From assembly GCA_016802295.1 (NCBI GenBank), contig JAESIW010000122.1:248001-312000 (forward strand): a DNA stretch of 64,000 nucleotides, written 5' to 3'. Source of the DNA: Brachionus rotundiformis (taxonomy: Eukaryota; Rotifera; Eurotatoria; Ploima; Brachionidae). This document shows positions 12,234 through 22,978 of this stretch, piece by piece. The translations under genes were made by a program, and so were the position numbers. Below the pieces are notes generated by a model, which made no database searches, was not told the origin of the DNA, and worked only from the letters and a program-made list of their open reading frames with translations. Numbering within the stretch: the first letter of the stretch is position 1; each line of letters begins with the position of its first letter.

Positions 12234-14007
12234 TCAAACAAAGCCAATGTCTGTGTCCGGTTGGTAAAGTTCAAAATCGCTTTGCTGCTCATGGTCGATT
12301 ATGACGCCCAAATCGAACATGTCTCTGCTTCTTATCGAGCTAGTCTTGCTAATTAGGCTAGACTTGCTTCCATAGAAGGAAAATGAATCAAAGTAATTTT
12401 TGCCAATGGATGAACTAATTACCGGACTTAGACAAACTGTTTCGGAAGTAAACTCCCGGTCAAAGTAGCTCGTATCTGTTTCGCTCATCAATTTGGGCAC
12501 AAAAGGAGGTTCCAACTGCCCTTTTTCAACTTTGTCCCAGTCAATATTTTCAAAAAAAGCATGGCCTTTTACCTCTTCAAAGCCGAGTCTTGACCCGACT
12601 CGCTTGCTGGGATCTTTTTCCAAAAGCACGAGCAGAAAGCTCTTTGTCTGTGCTCTCAAATCGATTGGAATTTGGACCTCTTTGGTCAAAATTGAGTCAA
12701 ACAAAGCCTTTCTATTCTCTAGAGTGCCATTTAGAGGCCGGAATGGCAATCTGCCTGTAACCAATTCGTACAGCAGAACTCCCAGAGCCCACCAATCAAC
12801 ACATCTTGTGTATCCATGACCACTGGCTTCTTCTAGAATCATTTCCGGGGCCAGATACTCAATGGTGCCGCAGAAAGTGCTTGTCTTGCATTGATGTCCG
12901 ATTTGACGCTTGCACAGACCAAAATCGGCTTAAATAAAAATTGGTTACCATGGTTACAAAGGAGCATTCTTGCCATAAATGCTTCTTACTTAGTTTAACA
13001 TGACCATTGGCGTCCAAGAGGATATTTTCGAGCTTGAGGTCCCGATAGATGATGTCATTCGAGTGCAAGTAGCCAATGGCACAGCTTATCTCAGCCGAGT
13101 AGAATTGCGACTTGTCTTCAGGAAATTTACCCGCTTTGGCCAAGTGATAGAACAGATCGCCTCCGCTGACATACTCCATTGCCAAGCAGAGCAAATCTCT
13201 GGTCTGAAACGCGTATATCAAACTCTTTATTAACAATTTAAATTTAATTAATTAAACAAAAAAAGAGATAATAATAATTTATTTAATTACAGTAATAAAT
13301 GGATGTCTGAGCGATTTGAGGACAAAATTTTCCGCCTTTATATGAGCTATTTTATTCTTAAGATTAATTTTAAAAAAATATGTATTAATTTTCTTGTCAA
13401 TTAAATTATTTAATTAAACAAAATAGATAACTACTTGTTCAATAATTAAATTTTTTTTCAAAATTTTCATGGCCATAATGCGCTTTGAGCATTTTTCACG
13501 AGTTAGAACAACTTTGCCAAAATGGCCTTTACCAATCACTTTCAAATATTCAAAATCATCTAAGTCCTTAATTAATTAATTAGTTTGTTTAAATAGAGGT
13601 GGTGTTTGTGAGGCTAGGAGTTGTACCATTTTATCTAGAGTTGGTTTACAGGCAATCAATGGGCTTTGGTTGTTGGTTTCTGTGACACATTGGATGGCTG
13701 TGATCCATTCGTTTCTCTCAGTTGATGAATAAGCAGCAAAAAACCTCTCTATGGTGCGTCCATCGGTGCCAATTTTTAGAATAAAACTCAACATTCGCTG
13801 TTTGTCAGACAAAATTATTTGGCACTGCTTGAGACAGAACGTGTTGTTGGGCATGTCGTTGGTGCTTGGTCGTTGGTTAAAGCCGAGGAAGAGGCCATTC
13901 TTTTTCAATATGAAGTAGCGAGCGCGCCAAGTTTTTATATGCTCGCCTCGCTTATGCAGCCATCCTTCTTTTTGGACATCATTGCCAAGCTCTAAATTCA
14001 TCATCAA
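12234..14007 (-). CDS. Akt: RAC/AKT serine-threonine protein kinase
   Basis: Five exons (14007-13627, 13566-13435, 13356-13291, 13224-12990, 12928-12234) join in frame to 502 residues. AKT is the PIP3-activated kinase of insulin/growth signalling. The N-terminal PH domain (about residues 10-110) begins KEGWLHKRGEHIKTWRARYF. The kinase domain starts DDFEYLKVIGKGHFGKV and contains YRDLKLENILL and DFGLCK. Its activation loop KTSTFCGTIEYLAPE holds the Thr phosphorylated by PDK1. The C-terminal hydrophobic motif FDSFSF (residues 451-456) keeps the mTORC2-type Ser at 455 but differs from the usual FPQFSY. A ~46-residue Ser-rich tail follows it, longer than in typical AKT. PH plus kinase order separates it from SGK and S6K. 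Confidence 0.95.
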
Positions 14008-14329
14008 TAAAAATTGACTGATATGTTAAAAGTGATCTTTAGACTCAAGTCAGAGCAATGAAAATAATTTTGTCTTATGACATATAAATGGACAAAGGTC
14101 ATTCGTTGGTTTTTAATTATTGTTCTCTATATAAATTGATATCTGACCTAATTATTAATTATGATCTTACTTAAATCCAAGATCCAATTTAAGAGTTACT
14201 AGTAGGAATCAATGAGCTTTTGTAACTATTTTCTGTAATTAATTGGATGGGCAATTACCAAGAAACTTTTCCATGTCAAGAAGTCTTGATAAAAAAATTC
14301 AATTTGACCAACAAAAGTTCAGAAACAGC

Positions 14330-15056
14330 AGGACAATGTGCAAAAGTTGGATTAAAGAATCAAAACTAGGGGTAGATTTGTTAAGCTTGGCAATGTCACC
14401 CTCCTCTTTGTTGCAACCGGGCTTGGGACCGGCTTTGGCAGAGTTATGACGGCCAACCTTTCCCTAAGAAGCCAGTGGGACGTTCATCATAAACAGCGCC
14501 ACTCATCCGAGCACTTACTTAAATTGGCTGCGAACTCGGCAACTATTTAGACTAGCTTGGAACCACAAACCAAGCGACTTAAAAGTCTTAACTTAAGGCT
14601 TCCAAAGTTACGTACTATCTGCAGAGGGTCAGCTGTACAGCAGATTCTCGCTCCTTTCGGATTCTATACTGGGAGATGGTCGAAGCCAGCGGCGCCCTCA
14701 TACGACAAGACTTGGACAAAGACCCGTAGGCCTATGTACCCGCCATACAGCTCTTCTGCAGACTACGTGAAAGACCACACACACATACGATGCATGTGGC
14801 TGCCACCACCCTCCTCTTTTTTCATCAGGGCTTGGGACCTGCGGATCGGCAGAGTTATGGTGACTTTTGCTTTTGTTCCATTCTTTTTTCAATAAAAATT
14901 CTTTTTGAAAATTTTTTAAATTTAAAAAATGAAATCAATTTTTTGAAAATGACATCCTTTTTATACCCCTCTGACTAATTTAACTAATTTAAGAAATAAT
15001 TTAATCAAATGAAAATAATTTGGTTTTGTTTTTGACCAAAAAGATAAGATTTTCTG
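14330..15056 (-). repeat. dispersed repeat copy 2 (inverted)
   Basis: This is the reverse complement of the core at 18627-19350, almost base for base, including the TATA-like box, the two cataactctgcc...gaggagggtg blocks and the right end. On the right-end side, homology stops at cattgtcctgct around 14331. On the other side it stops near 15056. An apparent 112-codon open frame in the GC-rich core is shared with copy 3, but only because the two copies are nearly identical. It has no recognisable domain. Confidence 0.85.
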
Positions 15057-15059
15057 ACT

Positions 15060-15920
15060 TAGAAATTTATAGATTTTTTCATTATTATTTTAAATATTTA
15101 TTGTATTCATTATTCAATTAAATTAATTGGCATTGTGAGATTTGGAACAAAAAATAAAGACAAAATATCAAGAATGCCAAATCATAAGTTCAGATGAAGC
15201 AAAACATGTTCCGTGAATTGTAGCACTTGGCACATACTTTGTACCACCAATAATATTATTCTGCAAAATGCTGCAATAAATTTTGTGTACAAAGAAGGTA
15301 TCAGGTGTTTCAGCTTACAGAGCATGTTTTGACATTTCAGCTTAAGCATTTTTGATATTTTGTTTTTGTTTTCTGTTCCAAATTTCAAAATACCATTTAA
15401 TTGATTTATTGATTGGTCAAAGAAATTCAGCACACCTTTTCTTTAATACTAACCTTAAATGGCAACAAATATGATTTGATTAATATTTTGATAGATTTTT
15501 TTAAATATAGTGACATTTTTATTAACAATGTCCTATTTTTTTCAAATCGATTAAACTCACCCATGCATAGAAAAATATTATATCTATCAAGTTGATAAAT
15601 TTTTAATTAACTTTTTTCCTATTCATTGCTATTTCAAATTCATAAATAGCTTTTAGAATAAAAATTTATTTTTCTATTTTTAAATCTGAGAAACTTCGAT
15701 TAAAAGTTTTAAAATTTAATTATTTTAATAATTTTAATTTTATCATGAATAATTGTTTTATAATGGCAGACAATATAAAGGCTAAAAAGGGCTTTTTGTC
15801 TCACTCCAGATAAATATTTTAAAGAATTAATTTTTTTTCTCATTCATATACTCACAAAATTTAATCATTCGACTCAGATGACAAAAAAGCTCACATGAAT
15901 TAATTAAGTTTTTTAAAAAA
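15060..15920. other. intergenic region upstream of glucocerebrosidase
   Basis: AT-rich sequence with no supportable gene. It is the likely promoter region for the gene starting at 15923. Confidence 0.5.
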
Positions 15921-15922
15921 AT

Positions 15923-17497
15923 ATGATTGTTTTTGATTCTCTTAAAATTATTATCTTGGTCTTATTTGTACAAGTGTTTGGCCAAAGAGTTCCTTGTGTA
16001 CCAAGATTGTACAGCACACTTTATTCCAATGTTTGTGTTTGTAACTCAACCTATTGTGACACTGTAGAGCCATTAGACTTTACCATTACGGACGCTTTTT
16101 ACCAAGAATACGTGACATCATGGTCAGGACTTCGACTAGAAAAATTCAAGCACAAGTTTGATCCAGAACGAGCTTCAGACTCTCATTTAAATTTGACAAT
16201 TTCAATAAACTCAGAGTACCAAAAGATATTTGGCTTTGGCGGTGCCATGACTGACGCTTCTGGCTTTAACATTTTCTCCCTATCTGCTAGTACAATTCAA
16301 AATTTGGTCAATTCATATTTTTCCAAAGACGGAATTGAATACAATATAATAAGAGTGCCGGTAGCTGGCGTAGACTTCTCTACGCGAACTTATAGCTATG
16401 ACGATTTTGCCAATGACTTTAATCTGAGTAAATTTTCTCTTACAAAAGAAGACTATGAGTGGAAAATTCCGCTCATTCAATCTGCCATTAAAGCAAGTCC
16501 CAGAGAAGTGAAGCTTTTCGCTTCGGCATGGACAGCTCCGCCATGGATGAAAACCAACAATGACTACAAAGGAAATGGAACTCTTATTGGACCTGTAGGG
16601 GGGAAGTTTTATCAAACATGGGCTGATTATTATGTTAAATTTTTTGATATGTATAAAAATAATGGTATTCATTTTTGGGCCATGACTGCACAGAATGAGC
16701 CTACAGATGGTTATTTGTATAAATTTTCATTTAATGCTATGGGCTTTACGCCTGAGAGTCAGTCGGATTTTATAGCCAAAAATTTAGGACCTAGTTTAAA
16801 GAATAGTGGTTTTGGGGACATAAAAATTATGATTCTAGATGACCAGCGGTTGTTTTTGCCTAGTTGGGCTGAGCGCGTATTTTCACATAACTCTGAAGCA
16901 AGCCAATACGTCCAGGGTATAGCTGTTCATTGGTATATGGACAGTTTGGTTTCGCCCAAAGTTCTTGAGCTTACTAATGAAAAATTTCCAGACAAATTTA
17001 TATTCGCCACTGAGGCGTGTCATGCACTTGGCTCTTTCGGACCGGCAGTAATACTTGGCTCATTTGAACGAGCCGAGTCCTATGTTAGGGACATTATAGA
17101 GGATTTGAACCATTGGGTCACCGGTTGGACCGATTGGAACATTGCTCTTGATTTAAAAGGTGGGCCCAATTGGGCTAATAATTTTGTTGATAGCCCAATT
17201 ATAGTAAATAAAAGCTCGGATGAGTTCTTGAAACAACCAATGTTTTATGCCATGGGACATTTTAGTAAATTTATTACCGAAGGCTCGGTGAGAATAGGGC
17301 TTAAATCAGAAGGGCTGGAAAATATGAATCTGGCCCATGTGGCATTTAAAAATGAGAAAAATAGACAGATAACTCTAGTCCTATTAAACAAATCGAGTCA
17401 GAGTGTTAAGTATTCCATTGGTAATGGTGAGAATGACAAGTTTATAAATTCAGTCTTGGAAGCACATTCATTTAAAACCATTGTATGGTCGTATTAA
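15923..17497 (+). CDS. lysosomal glucosylceramidase (GH30 glucocerebrosidase)
   Basis: A single uninterrupted frame of 524 residues, matching the length of animal GBA1-type enzymes, which hydrolyse glucosylceramide in the lysosome. A cleavable signal peptide spans about residues 1-20 (hydrophobic run IIILVLFVQVFG). The GH30 landmarks are FGFGGAMTDASG near the substrate pocket, SAWTAPPWMK, the acid/base Glu in AMTAQNEPT (Glu259) and the nucleophile Glu in IFATEACH (Glu364), followed by WTDWNIALDLKGGPNW. The C-terminal beta domain is present. Lack of introns is notable beside intron-rich neighbours. A 92-bp exact copy of 17254-17345 lies downstream at 17818-17909. Confidence 0.95.
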   Translation: MIVFDSLKIIILVLFVQVFGQRVPCVPRLYSTLYSNVCVCNSTYCDTVEPLDFTITDAFYQEYVTSWSGLRLEKFKHKFDPERASDSHLNLTISINSEYQKIFGFGGAMTDASGFNIFSLSASTIQNLVNSYFSKDGIEYNIIRVPVAGVDFSTRTYSYDDFANDFNLSKFSLTKEDYEWKIPLIQSAIKASPREVKLFASAWTAPPWMKTNNDYKGNGTLIGPVGGKFYQTWADYYVKFFDMYKNNGIHFWAMTAQNEPTDGYLYKFSFNAMGFTPESQSDFIAKNLGPSLKNSGFGDIKIMILDDQRLFLPSWAERVFSHNSEASQYVQGIAVHWYMDSLVSPKVLELTNEKFPDKFIFATEACHALGSFGPAVILGSFERAESYVRDIIEDLNHWVTGWTDWNIALDLKGGPNWANNFVDSPIIVNKSSDEFLKQPMFYAMGHFSKFITEGSVRIGLKSEGLENMNLAHVAFKNEKNRQITLVLLNKSSQSVKYSIGNGENDKFINSVLEAHSFKTIVWSY

Positions 17498-17639
17498 TTT
17501 TAAAAATATAAATAACAAATTTTTGAAAACATCATTAAATTTTTTAATAAAATTTTTCTATTAAATATCTTTTTGAATAAAATCAAAAACATTGAATGAT
17601 TTTAAAAAATAAACAAAAAATTAGGCATTTTTTTGTTCT

Positions 17640-18040
17640 AAGTAATTGGTGTTACAGGGTGAACCATGTTTTGTTTTTGGCTATCTTTTTGGTCAAAAGT
17701 AAAACCATATACCTTAATTATTTTTATTTGATTAACTTATTACTTAAATTAGTTAAATTTAGTCAGGGGGTATAAAAAGGATGTTATTTTGAGAAAATTC
17801 ATTTCATTTTTTCAATTGGGACATTTTAGTAAATTTATTACCGAAGGCTCGGTGAGAATAGGGCTTAAATCAGAAGGGCTGGAAAATATGAATCTGGCCC
17901 ATGTGGCATAAAATTTTAGTAAATTATATATATAGGCCTACGGGTCTTTGTCCAAGTATGGGTACTTTTTGTTGCCAAAAATGTATCAAAAATCAGTCAC
18001 CATAACTCTGCCGATACGCAGGTCCCAAGCCCTTGGAAAT
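17640..18040 (+). repeat. patchwork of repeat pieces and a glucocerebrosidase fragment
   Basis: Five pieces adjoin. 17683-17817 matches the first ~125 bp of the dispersed repeat, with its TATA-like box. 17818-17909 is identical to 17254-17345 of the upstream glucocerebrosidase. 17935-17960 matches the aggcctacgggtctttgtcc block of the repeat core. 17995-18032 matches the cataactctgcc...caagccc block. After 18040 the sequence matches the CPES 3' flank near 3185. Some sequence between the repeat pieces is unassigned. Confidence 0.8.
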
Positions 18041-19350
18041 TTGAAATTTATTTTAACACAAATAAACTTTGCCATATTTATTTATTTTATTTAATAATTT
18101 GGTAAAGATAATTTTTTTATTTAAAATTTGTGCAATTCAATTATTTATCATTAAATATTATTTCTCAAAGATTTAATATTAAAAAGATGATTAAAACTAG
18201 TCATTAATCTGTTAAAATTTGTCTGATAATGGCCGAGTCAACAATTGAAAAGATATGAATAAAGTTTAATTGACCATTAATGCAGTATAAATGGCAAAAA
18301 AAATTAAAAAAAAAGTTTAAAACAACTTTAAATGACTCATGTATGGATAAGGATAAAAAAGAATCTCATTTTGGTCAATTTAAATTATTTCAAATTTCCA
18401 AAAAAATTACAATTAAGAAAATTTATTTATGAAAATGTGAACAAATTTTAAATAATTTATCAAAATATTTTTATTTATTGTTGCCAAAAAGGTTGGTAAT
18501 AAAAAAAATATATGCTTACACTCTTTTTCCAATCAGTCAATTGATTTAATTGAGGAATGTATATAATTTAATATTTAAAATAATAATTTAAAAATAAACA
18601 TTAAATTTTAAAAAGAAGTCAGAAAATCTTATCTTTTTGGTCAAAAACAAAACCAAATTATTTTCATTTGATTAAATTATTTGTTAAATTAGTTAAATTA
18701 GTCAGAGGGGTATAAAAAGGATGTCATTTTCAAAAAATTGATTTCATTTTTTAAATTTAAAAAATTTTCAAAAAGATTTTTATTGAAAAAAGAATGGAAC
18801 AAAAGCAAAAGTCACCATAACTCTGCCGATCCGCAGGTCCCAAGCCCTGATGAAAAAAGAGGAGGGTGGTGGCAGCCACATGCATCGTATGTGTGTGTGG
18901 TCTTTCACGTAGTCTGCAGAAGAGCTGTATGGCGGGTACATAGGCCTACGGGTCTTTGTCCAAGTCTTGTCGTATGAGGGCGCCGCTGGCTTCGACCATC
19001 TCCCAGTATAGAATCCGAAAGGAGCGAGAATCTGCTGTACAGCTGACCCTCTGCAGATAGTACGTAACTTTGGAAGCCTTAAGTTAAGACTTTTAAGTCG
19101 CTTGGTTTGTGGTTCCAAGCTAGTCTAAATAGTTGCCGAGTTCGCAGCCAATTTAAGTAAGTGCTCGGATGAGTGGCGCTGTTTATGATGAACGTCCCAC
19201 TGGCTTCTTAGGGAAAGGTTGGCCGTCATAACTCTGCCAAAGCCGGTCCCAAGCCCGGTTGCAACAAAGAGGAGGGTGACATTGCCAAGCTTAACAAATC
19301 TACCCCTAGATTTGATTCTTTAATCCAACTTTTGCACATTGTCCTGCTTT
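18040..19350 (+). repeat. dispersed repeat copy 3 with CPES-flank homology
   Basis: 18040-18627 matches 3185-3985 (CPES 3' UTR and downstream) with scattered substitutions and indels. 18627-19350 is the full dispersed element, nearly identical to inverted copy 2. Near 18711 lies the TATA-like tataaaaagg. The GC-rich core (about 18815-19290) differs sharply from the AT-rich surroundings. No element-encoded enzyme is visible. A solo LTR or a non-autonomous element are both possible. Confidence 0.8.
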
Positions 19351-19354
19351 TATT

Positions 19355-20016
19355 TGGAAATATGGTGACATGATCAAACTTTATAAAATCCTGTTAATTT
19401 TAAGTAGATAAATTGTGATTACAATTACAAAAATCTGTATTGCAAAAATCAATTTTCATTAAAGATAAAAGCTACTTGTCTTAGTCAATTTTGGAAAAAT
19501 GTTTAAAAGAATGGTAAAACACGAGATGCTTTAGATTTGAATTTTACTGGTAGCAAAGCGCAAAATTTGACTGAAAATTTTTACCAAAAAATTGGAAATT
19601 GAAGAAAAATAGCTATAGACATATAAAGAGCCAAATCTAATTTATTTAGGTATACAATGAGAGATGCTTTGATCGAAAATGAAAGAAAAAGATGAATAAA
19701 AAAATGTATAAATTAATTTTAATTTATTTACATTTAAATAAATCAAATTTATAATTAAAATTCATTCATATGATAAAATTTGCTTGAATTAATTTATACA
19801 AAAAATCATTTATCATAAAAAAATTTTTGGTAAAAAGATGATATTTATTTTGCTTTAATACCAATATTAGATATAATGCATGGCCTATTTTGCTATATTT
19901 ATGAATTTTCTTTTACAATATTTTATCATTCTAATAAAAAATATTCTTCAAAATTTAATTAAGTCTTATTAAAACACGTGTATTAATTATTACATTAACT
20001 TTTTTAGTAAAGAAAA
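19355..20016. other. AT-rich intergenic region upstream of TMA7
   Basis: No gene is recognised. The TMA7 promoter probably lies in the final part. Confidence 0.5.
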
Positions 20017-20295
20017 ATGTCAGGACGCGAAGGTGGCAAAAAGAAGCCTCTTAAGCAACCAAAGAAGGAAAAATCCGAAATGACCGAGGTAAATAAGAGT
20101 CTCTAATAGCTCTATATTCATTTTTTTACCATAGGAGGACATGGAGCAGCAAAAGAAAAATCGTGACCAGCAAAAAGCTTTGGAAGAGGCTCGCAAACTG
20201 GCCTCTCAAAAAGGACCACTTAGTAATCTAATTGTTCTATTTAATTTTTTCTTTTATTAATTTTAATTTATTCAGAGGGTCTTGGCAAAAAGTGA
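20017..20295 (+). CDS. TMA7: translation machinery-associated protein 7
   Basis: Three tiny exons (20017-20088, 20135-20222, 20276-20295) joined at GT-AG sites give a 59-residue, highly basic protein, too short for most gene finders. The N-terminus MSGREGGKKKPLKQPKK is essentially that of animal TMA7/CCDC72. A coiled Gln/Lys/Glu-rich middle and a C-terminal GPL...GLGKK end, like the family's Gly-Lys-rich tail, follow. TMA7 associates with ribosomes, and its exact role is poorly defined. The introns are 46 and 53 bp. Confidence 0.93.
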
Positions 20296-20398
20296 TTACC
20301 AATCATGATTTACTATTGATTCGATTATTTTTTTTTAAATAAAATTTTAAATTAATTATCAATTTTATTAATTATAAAAAAAACTAAAAACACAAAAA

Positions 20399-20949
20399 TT
20401 AATCATCTTTTTTAGACTCATTAAGAGTTGACTCCTCAATTAACTTTTTGATCATTTGCTCCTCTATTTTCTCCTTTCTATTCACCTGATACAGAATTAT
20501 CAGTCGACAGACAATTAGCAGTGAAAATATGAGGCTGGGTGCCATTCTTTCGAATGAATCATTGAGAGCGTAGTGGGTGTAAAAGCCGCCAGCCATAACT
20601 ACCAACAAAACAAAGCTAGCCACTTCCTTCAAAGGGCCTGGTATCATAACCAGAACTGCGCCACACACAACTTCCAACCAGCCTGTAATTAGGCGAAAAT
20701 TTCTGGCATAGGGCCTCCATCCGGTCAGCTTATAAAATGGAAACACTTTGTTAAATCGGCCAAATTCTTGTTGCTGAAAATTAATTAATATTCAAAAATT
20801 AGTTTTTGTAAATCAAAAATTGGTAAATCTCTCACCATGTCTTTGTAAATATCTGGATTTATTTTCGGGGTTACTTTGATAAGGCCAACAAAGATAAAAA
20901 AGAAGCCTAGCAAAAGTGACAATGCTGTTAATGGAAGTGATCTTATCAT
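20399..20949 (-). CDS. TMEM35/NACHO-like nicotinic receptor chaperone
   Basis: Two exons (20949-20836 and 20773-20399) join in frame to 162 residues. The family is a four-helix, DoxX-like ER membrane protein that promotes assembly of nicotinic acetylcholine receptors. Visible hallmarks are an N-terminal signal-anchor helix with FIFVGLIKVTP, the motif GWLEVVCGAVLVMIPGPLKEVASF in helix 2-3 (matching the family's LEVxCGxxxxLxPGRPKDVANF), and SLIFSLLIVCRLI in the last helix, followed by a charged Lys/Glu tail. The stop is 104 bp from the convergent TMA7 stop. Which TMEM35 paralogue it matches is not determined. Confidence 0.85.
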
Positions 20950-21327
20950 TTTTGATTTTTTGCTTTGAGATTGAAACTAAAATCAAACTTAGATGGACAG
21001 GCTTCCAGATTTTTCTTAATTTTTGATAGTAATAATTATGCTCAGGCCAGAAGTTTATCAATAGACTTATCGATCTTATTTGAGCGAAAAATCAATATCT
21101 TTATTATAAATATATATTTTATGTTTATTTGTTAGATATATACTGTTATTTGTCTTGATATATTGCTAAGTGTATATCAATTTTTTATAATTTAAATTAT
21201 TTAATCAAAAATACAATTTAAAATTCATCTAATGAATTTATTTATTAACAAAAAAAACACCAAAGAAAATTAATTTTTAATTTTAGACAAAATTATCTTT
21301 TAATAAAGGTTATTGATAAAAAAATTT

Positions 21328-22639
21328 TTAATTTTTTAAAATTATCTTCAATTCACAATTGTCTCCAGAGAAGCCATTTTGACACTGGCACGCATACGAC
21401 TTATTGTCAACAGATGGAATACATGTTCCTAAAATGTGTTTTATTTAATCACATTAATTAGATAAAAAAATAAAATTTTTAACCTAAATTAAAGCACGGA
21501 TTGATGGAACAGATACCCTTCATTTTTTTAATGTGACAAAATGTTCCCATGTGTTCTTATTAGACAATTTTTTAATCATTTAAATTAATAAAAAGTAAAC
21601 CATTTACCATCGGTGCATAAACACATGAACGTTCTGGGATCGGTTAAACTTGGCTCCAAATCTACACATTGACCATTGTTTTGGCACGGCTTCATACTAG
21701 CACAAAACTTAACCAAACTTTAACCTAATTAAAAAATAAATAATTCTAAACTAACTGATTGTCTTGAAATTTTCAGCTCATTTTGTTCAGTAATTATAAA
21801 AATGTTTGAATTAGTGGTGTCAGCAGCATTTGTATCCTCTGGTTCAGCCAGAACATCTGATTCACCAATTTCGCTCAATTTTTCCTTTACTTGTCTGGCT
21901 GGAGTTGTGTTTGGCACAATCTTTTCGCATAAAAGTCCGGCAAAATGTTCCGGACATGCACAGTAGAATTTATACTCAGTATCATTCAAATTGATGCATT
22001 CACCATTGTTCAGACATGGATGGTAGTCACAAATTGAATTTTTTAAATTATCAACTCCACTCTTTACCAATTCTTGATGCACTAGACTAAAATTTTGTCC
22101 ACTTGTAGTTTCAGATACTTTAGGCTCTGGTTCTATGGTAGTAAGCATAGGCACCATAGTGGTGTTTGCTTCTAATGGAACAGTTGTGTTCTCTGTCAAC
22201 CAGATAGCTTCCAATGTGGAGGTAGTGGTACTAACTGGAGCTGTGGAAAGACCAATTTCGCAGAAAACTCCGCTGAATCCAGGCTAAATTGATAAATTGA
22301 ACTATTGTCTGACTAATTGTCAAATTTACTTGGCAAATGCATCTGGGAATTGTTCTGGACATCACGCATGTACCCTCATTAAGACAAAAGTCGGACAAAC
22401 ACTCTCTTGGCCCTTAAAAAGACACTTTTCTAAATTTTATCTTCAACTCTAAGTGCTCAGATACATTTTTCGCACAAGCTTCCGCTAAAGCCTCGACTAC
22501 AGTGGCATTGGATACCATTTTCATCCGAACATTTGGCCAAATTCATGCACGGATTCAGCAAACTACAATTCTTATGGATACTTATTGCACTCAAGCCAAG
22601 AAAAATGTCAAAGACTATCAAAAATCCGAAGTTGGTCAT
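21328..22639 (-). CDS. secreted multi-EGF-domain protein
   Basis: The first exon (22639 to about 22457) starts with a signal peptide (FLIVFDIFLGLSAIS) and an EGF module with CHCSRGFSGSLCE. Further exons follow: about 22410-22330 (ECLSDFCLNEGTC...RCICQ), about 22283-21760 (PGFSGVFCE, then a Thr-rich linker and CDYHPCLNNGEC...CACPEHFAGLLCE), about 21695-21605 (KPCQNNGQCVD...CLC), about 21560-21485, and about 21428-21328 (GTCIPS...CQCQNGFSGDNCE). Exons are therefore EGF-module sized, with at least five modules. No transmembrane segment is evident, so it is probably extracellular or matrix. Exact splice sites are approximate. The orthologue is not recognised. Confidence 0.75.
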
Positions 22640-22978
22640 TTTTTTTTTAAATTTTAAAAATAAAAAATAACAAAGCTTTTATAGACCAATTTTAGCTCTT
22701 AATTAACTATCATATTGCTGGTGAAATTTGAGTATTAAATATGTAATCTGTTTGACTAGGACTTATAAGATACGTGGTCAATTATTACCGAAATGGATCG
22801 GTATTTTTATACCAATGAAACTTTAGCCATAAAAACAACAAAAAACAATTTATCAAGTACAATTAAATTTGTTCATTTGGTTTTTAATTAGGAAAAAAAT
22901 TTAGAAAAGAAAACAGTTCCACTCAAGCATAAAGTCTAAGCAAAATGCAGTTTTATATTTTTAAATTTATCATTTATA

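Noticed and set aside
14557..14895. A 112-codon open frame in repeat copy 2 (and the same in copy 3) as a possible repeat-encoded protein
   Set aside because: It lies in the GC-rich core, reads through from both strands, has no domain, and copy 1 breaks it. Presence in two copies only reflects their near identity.
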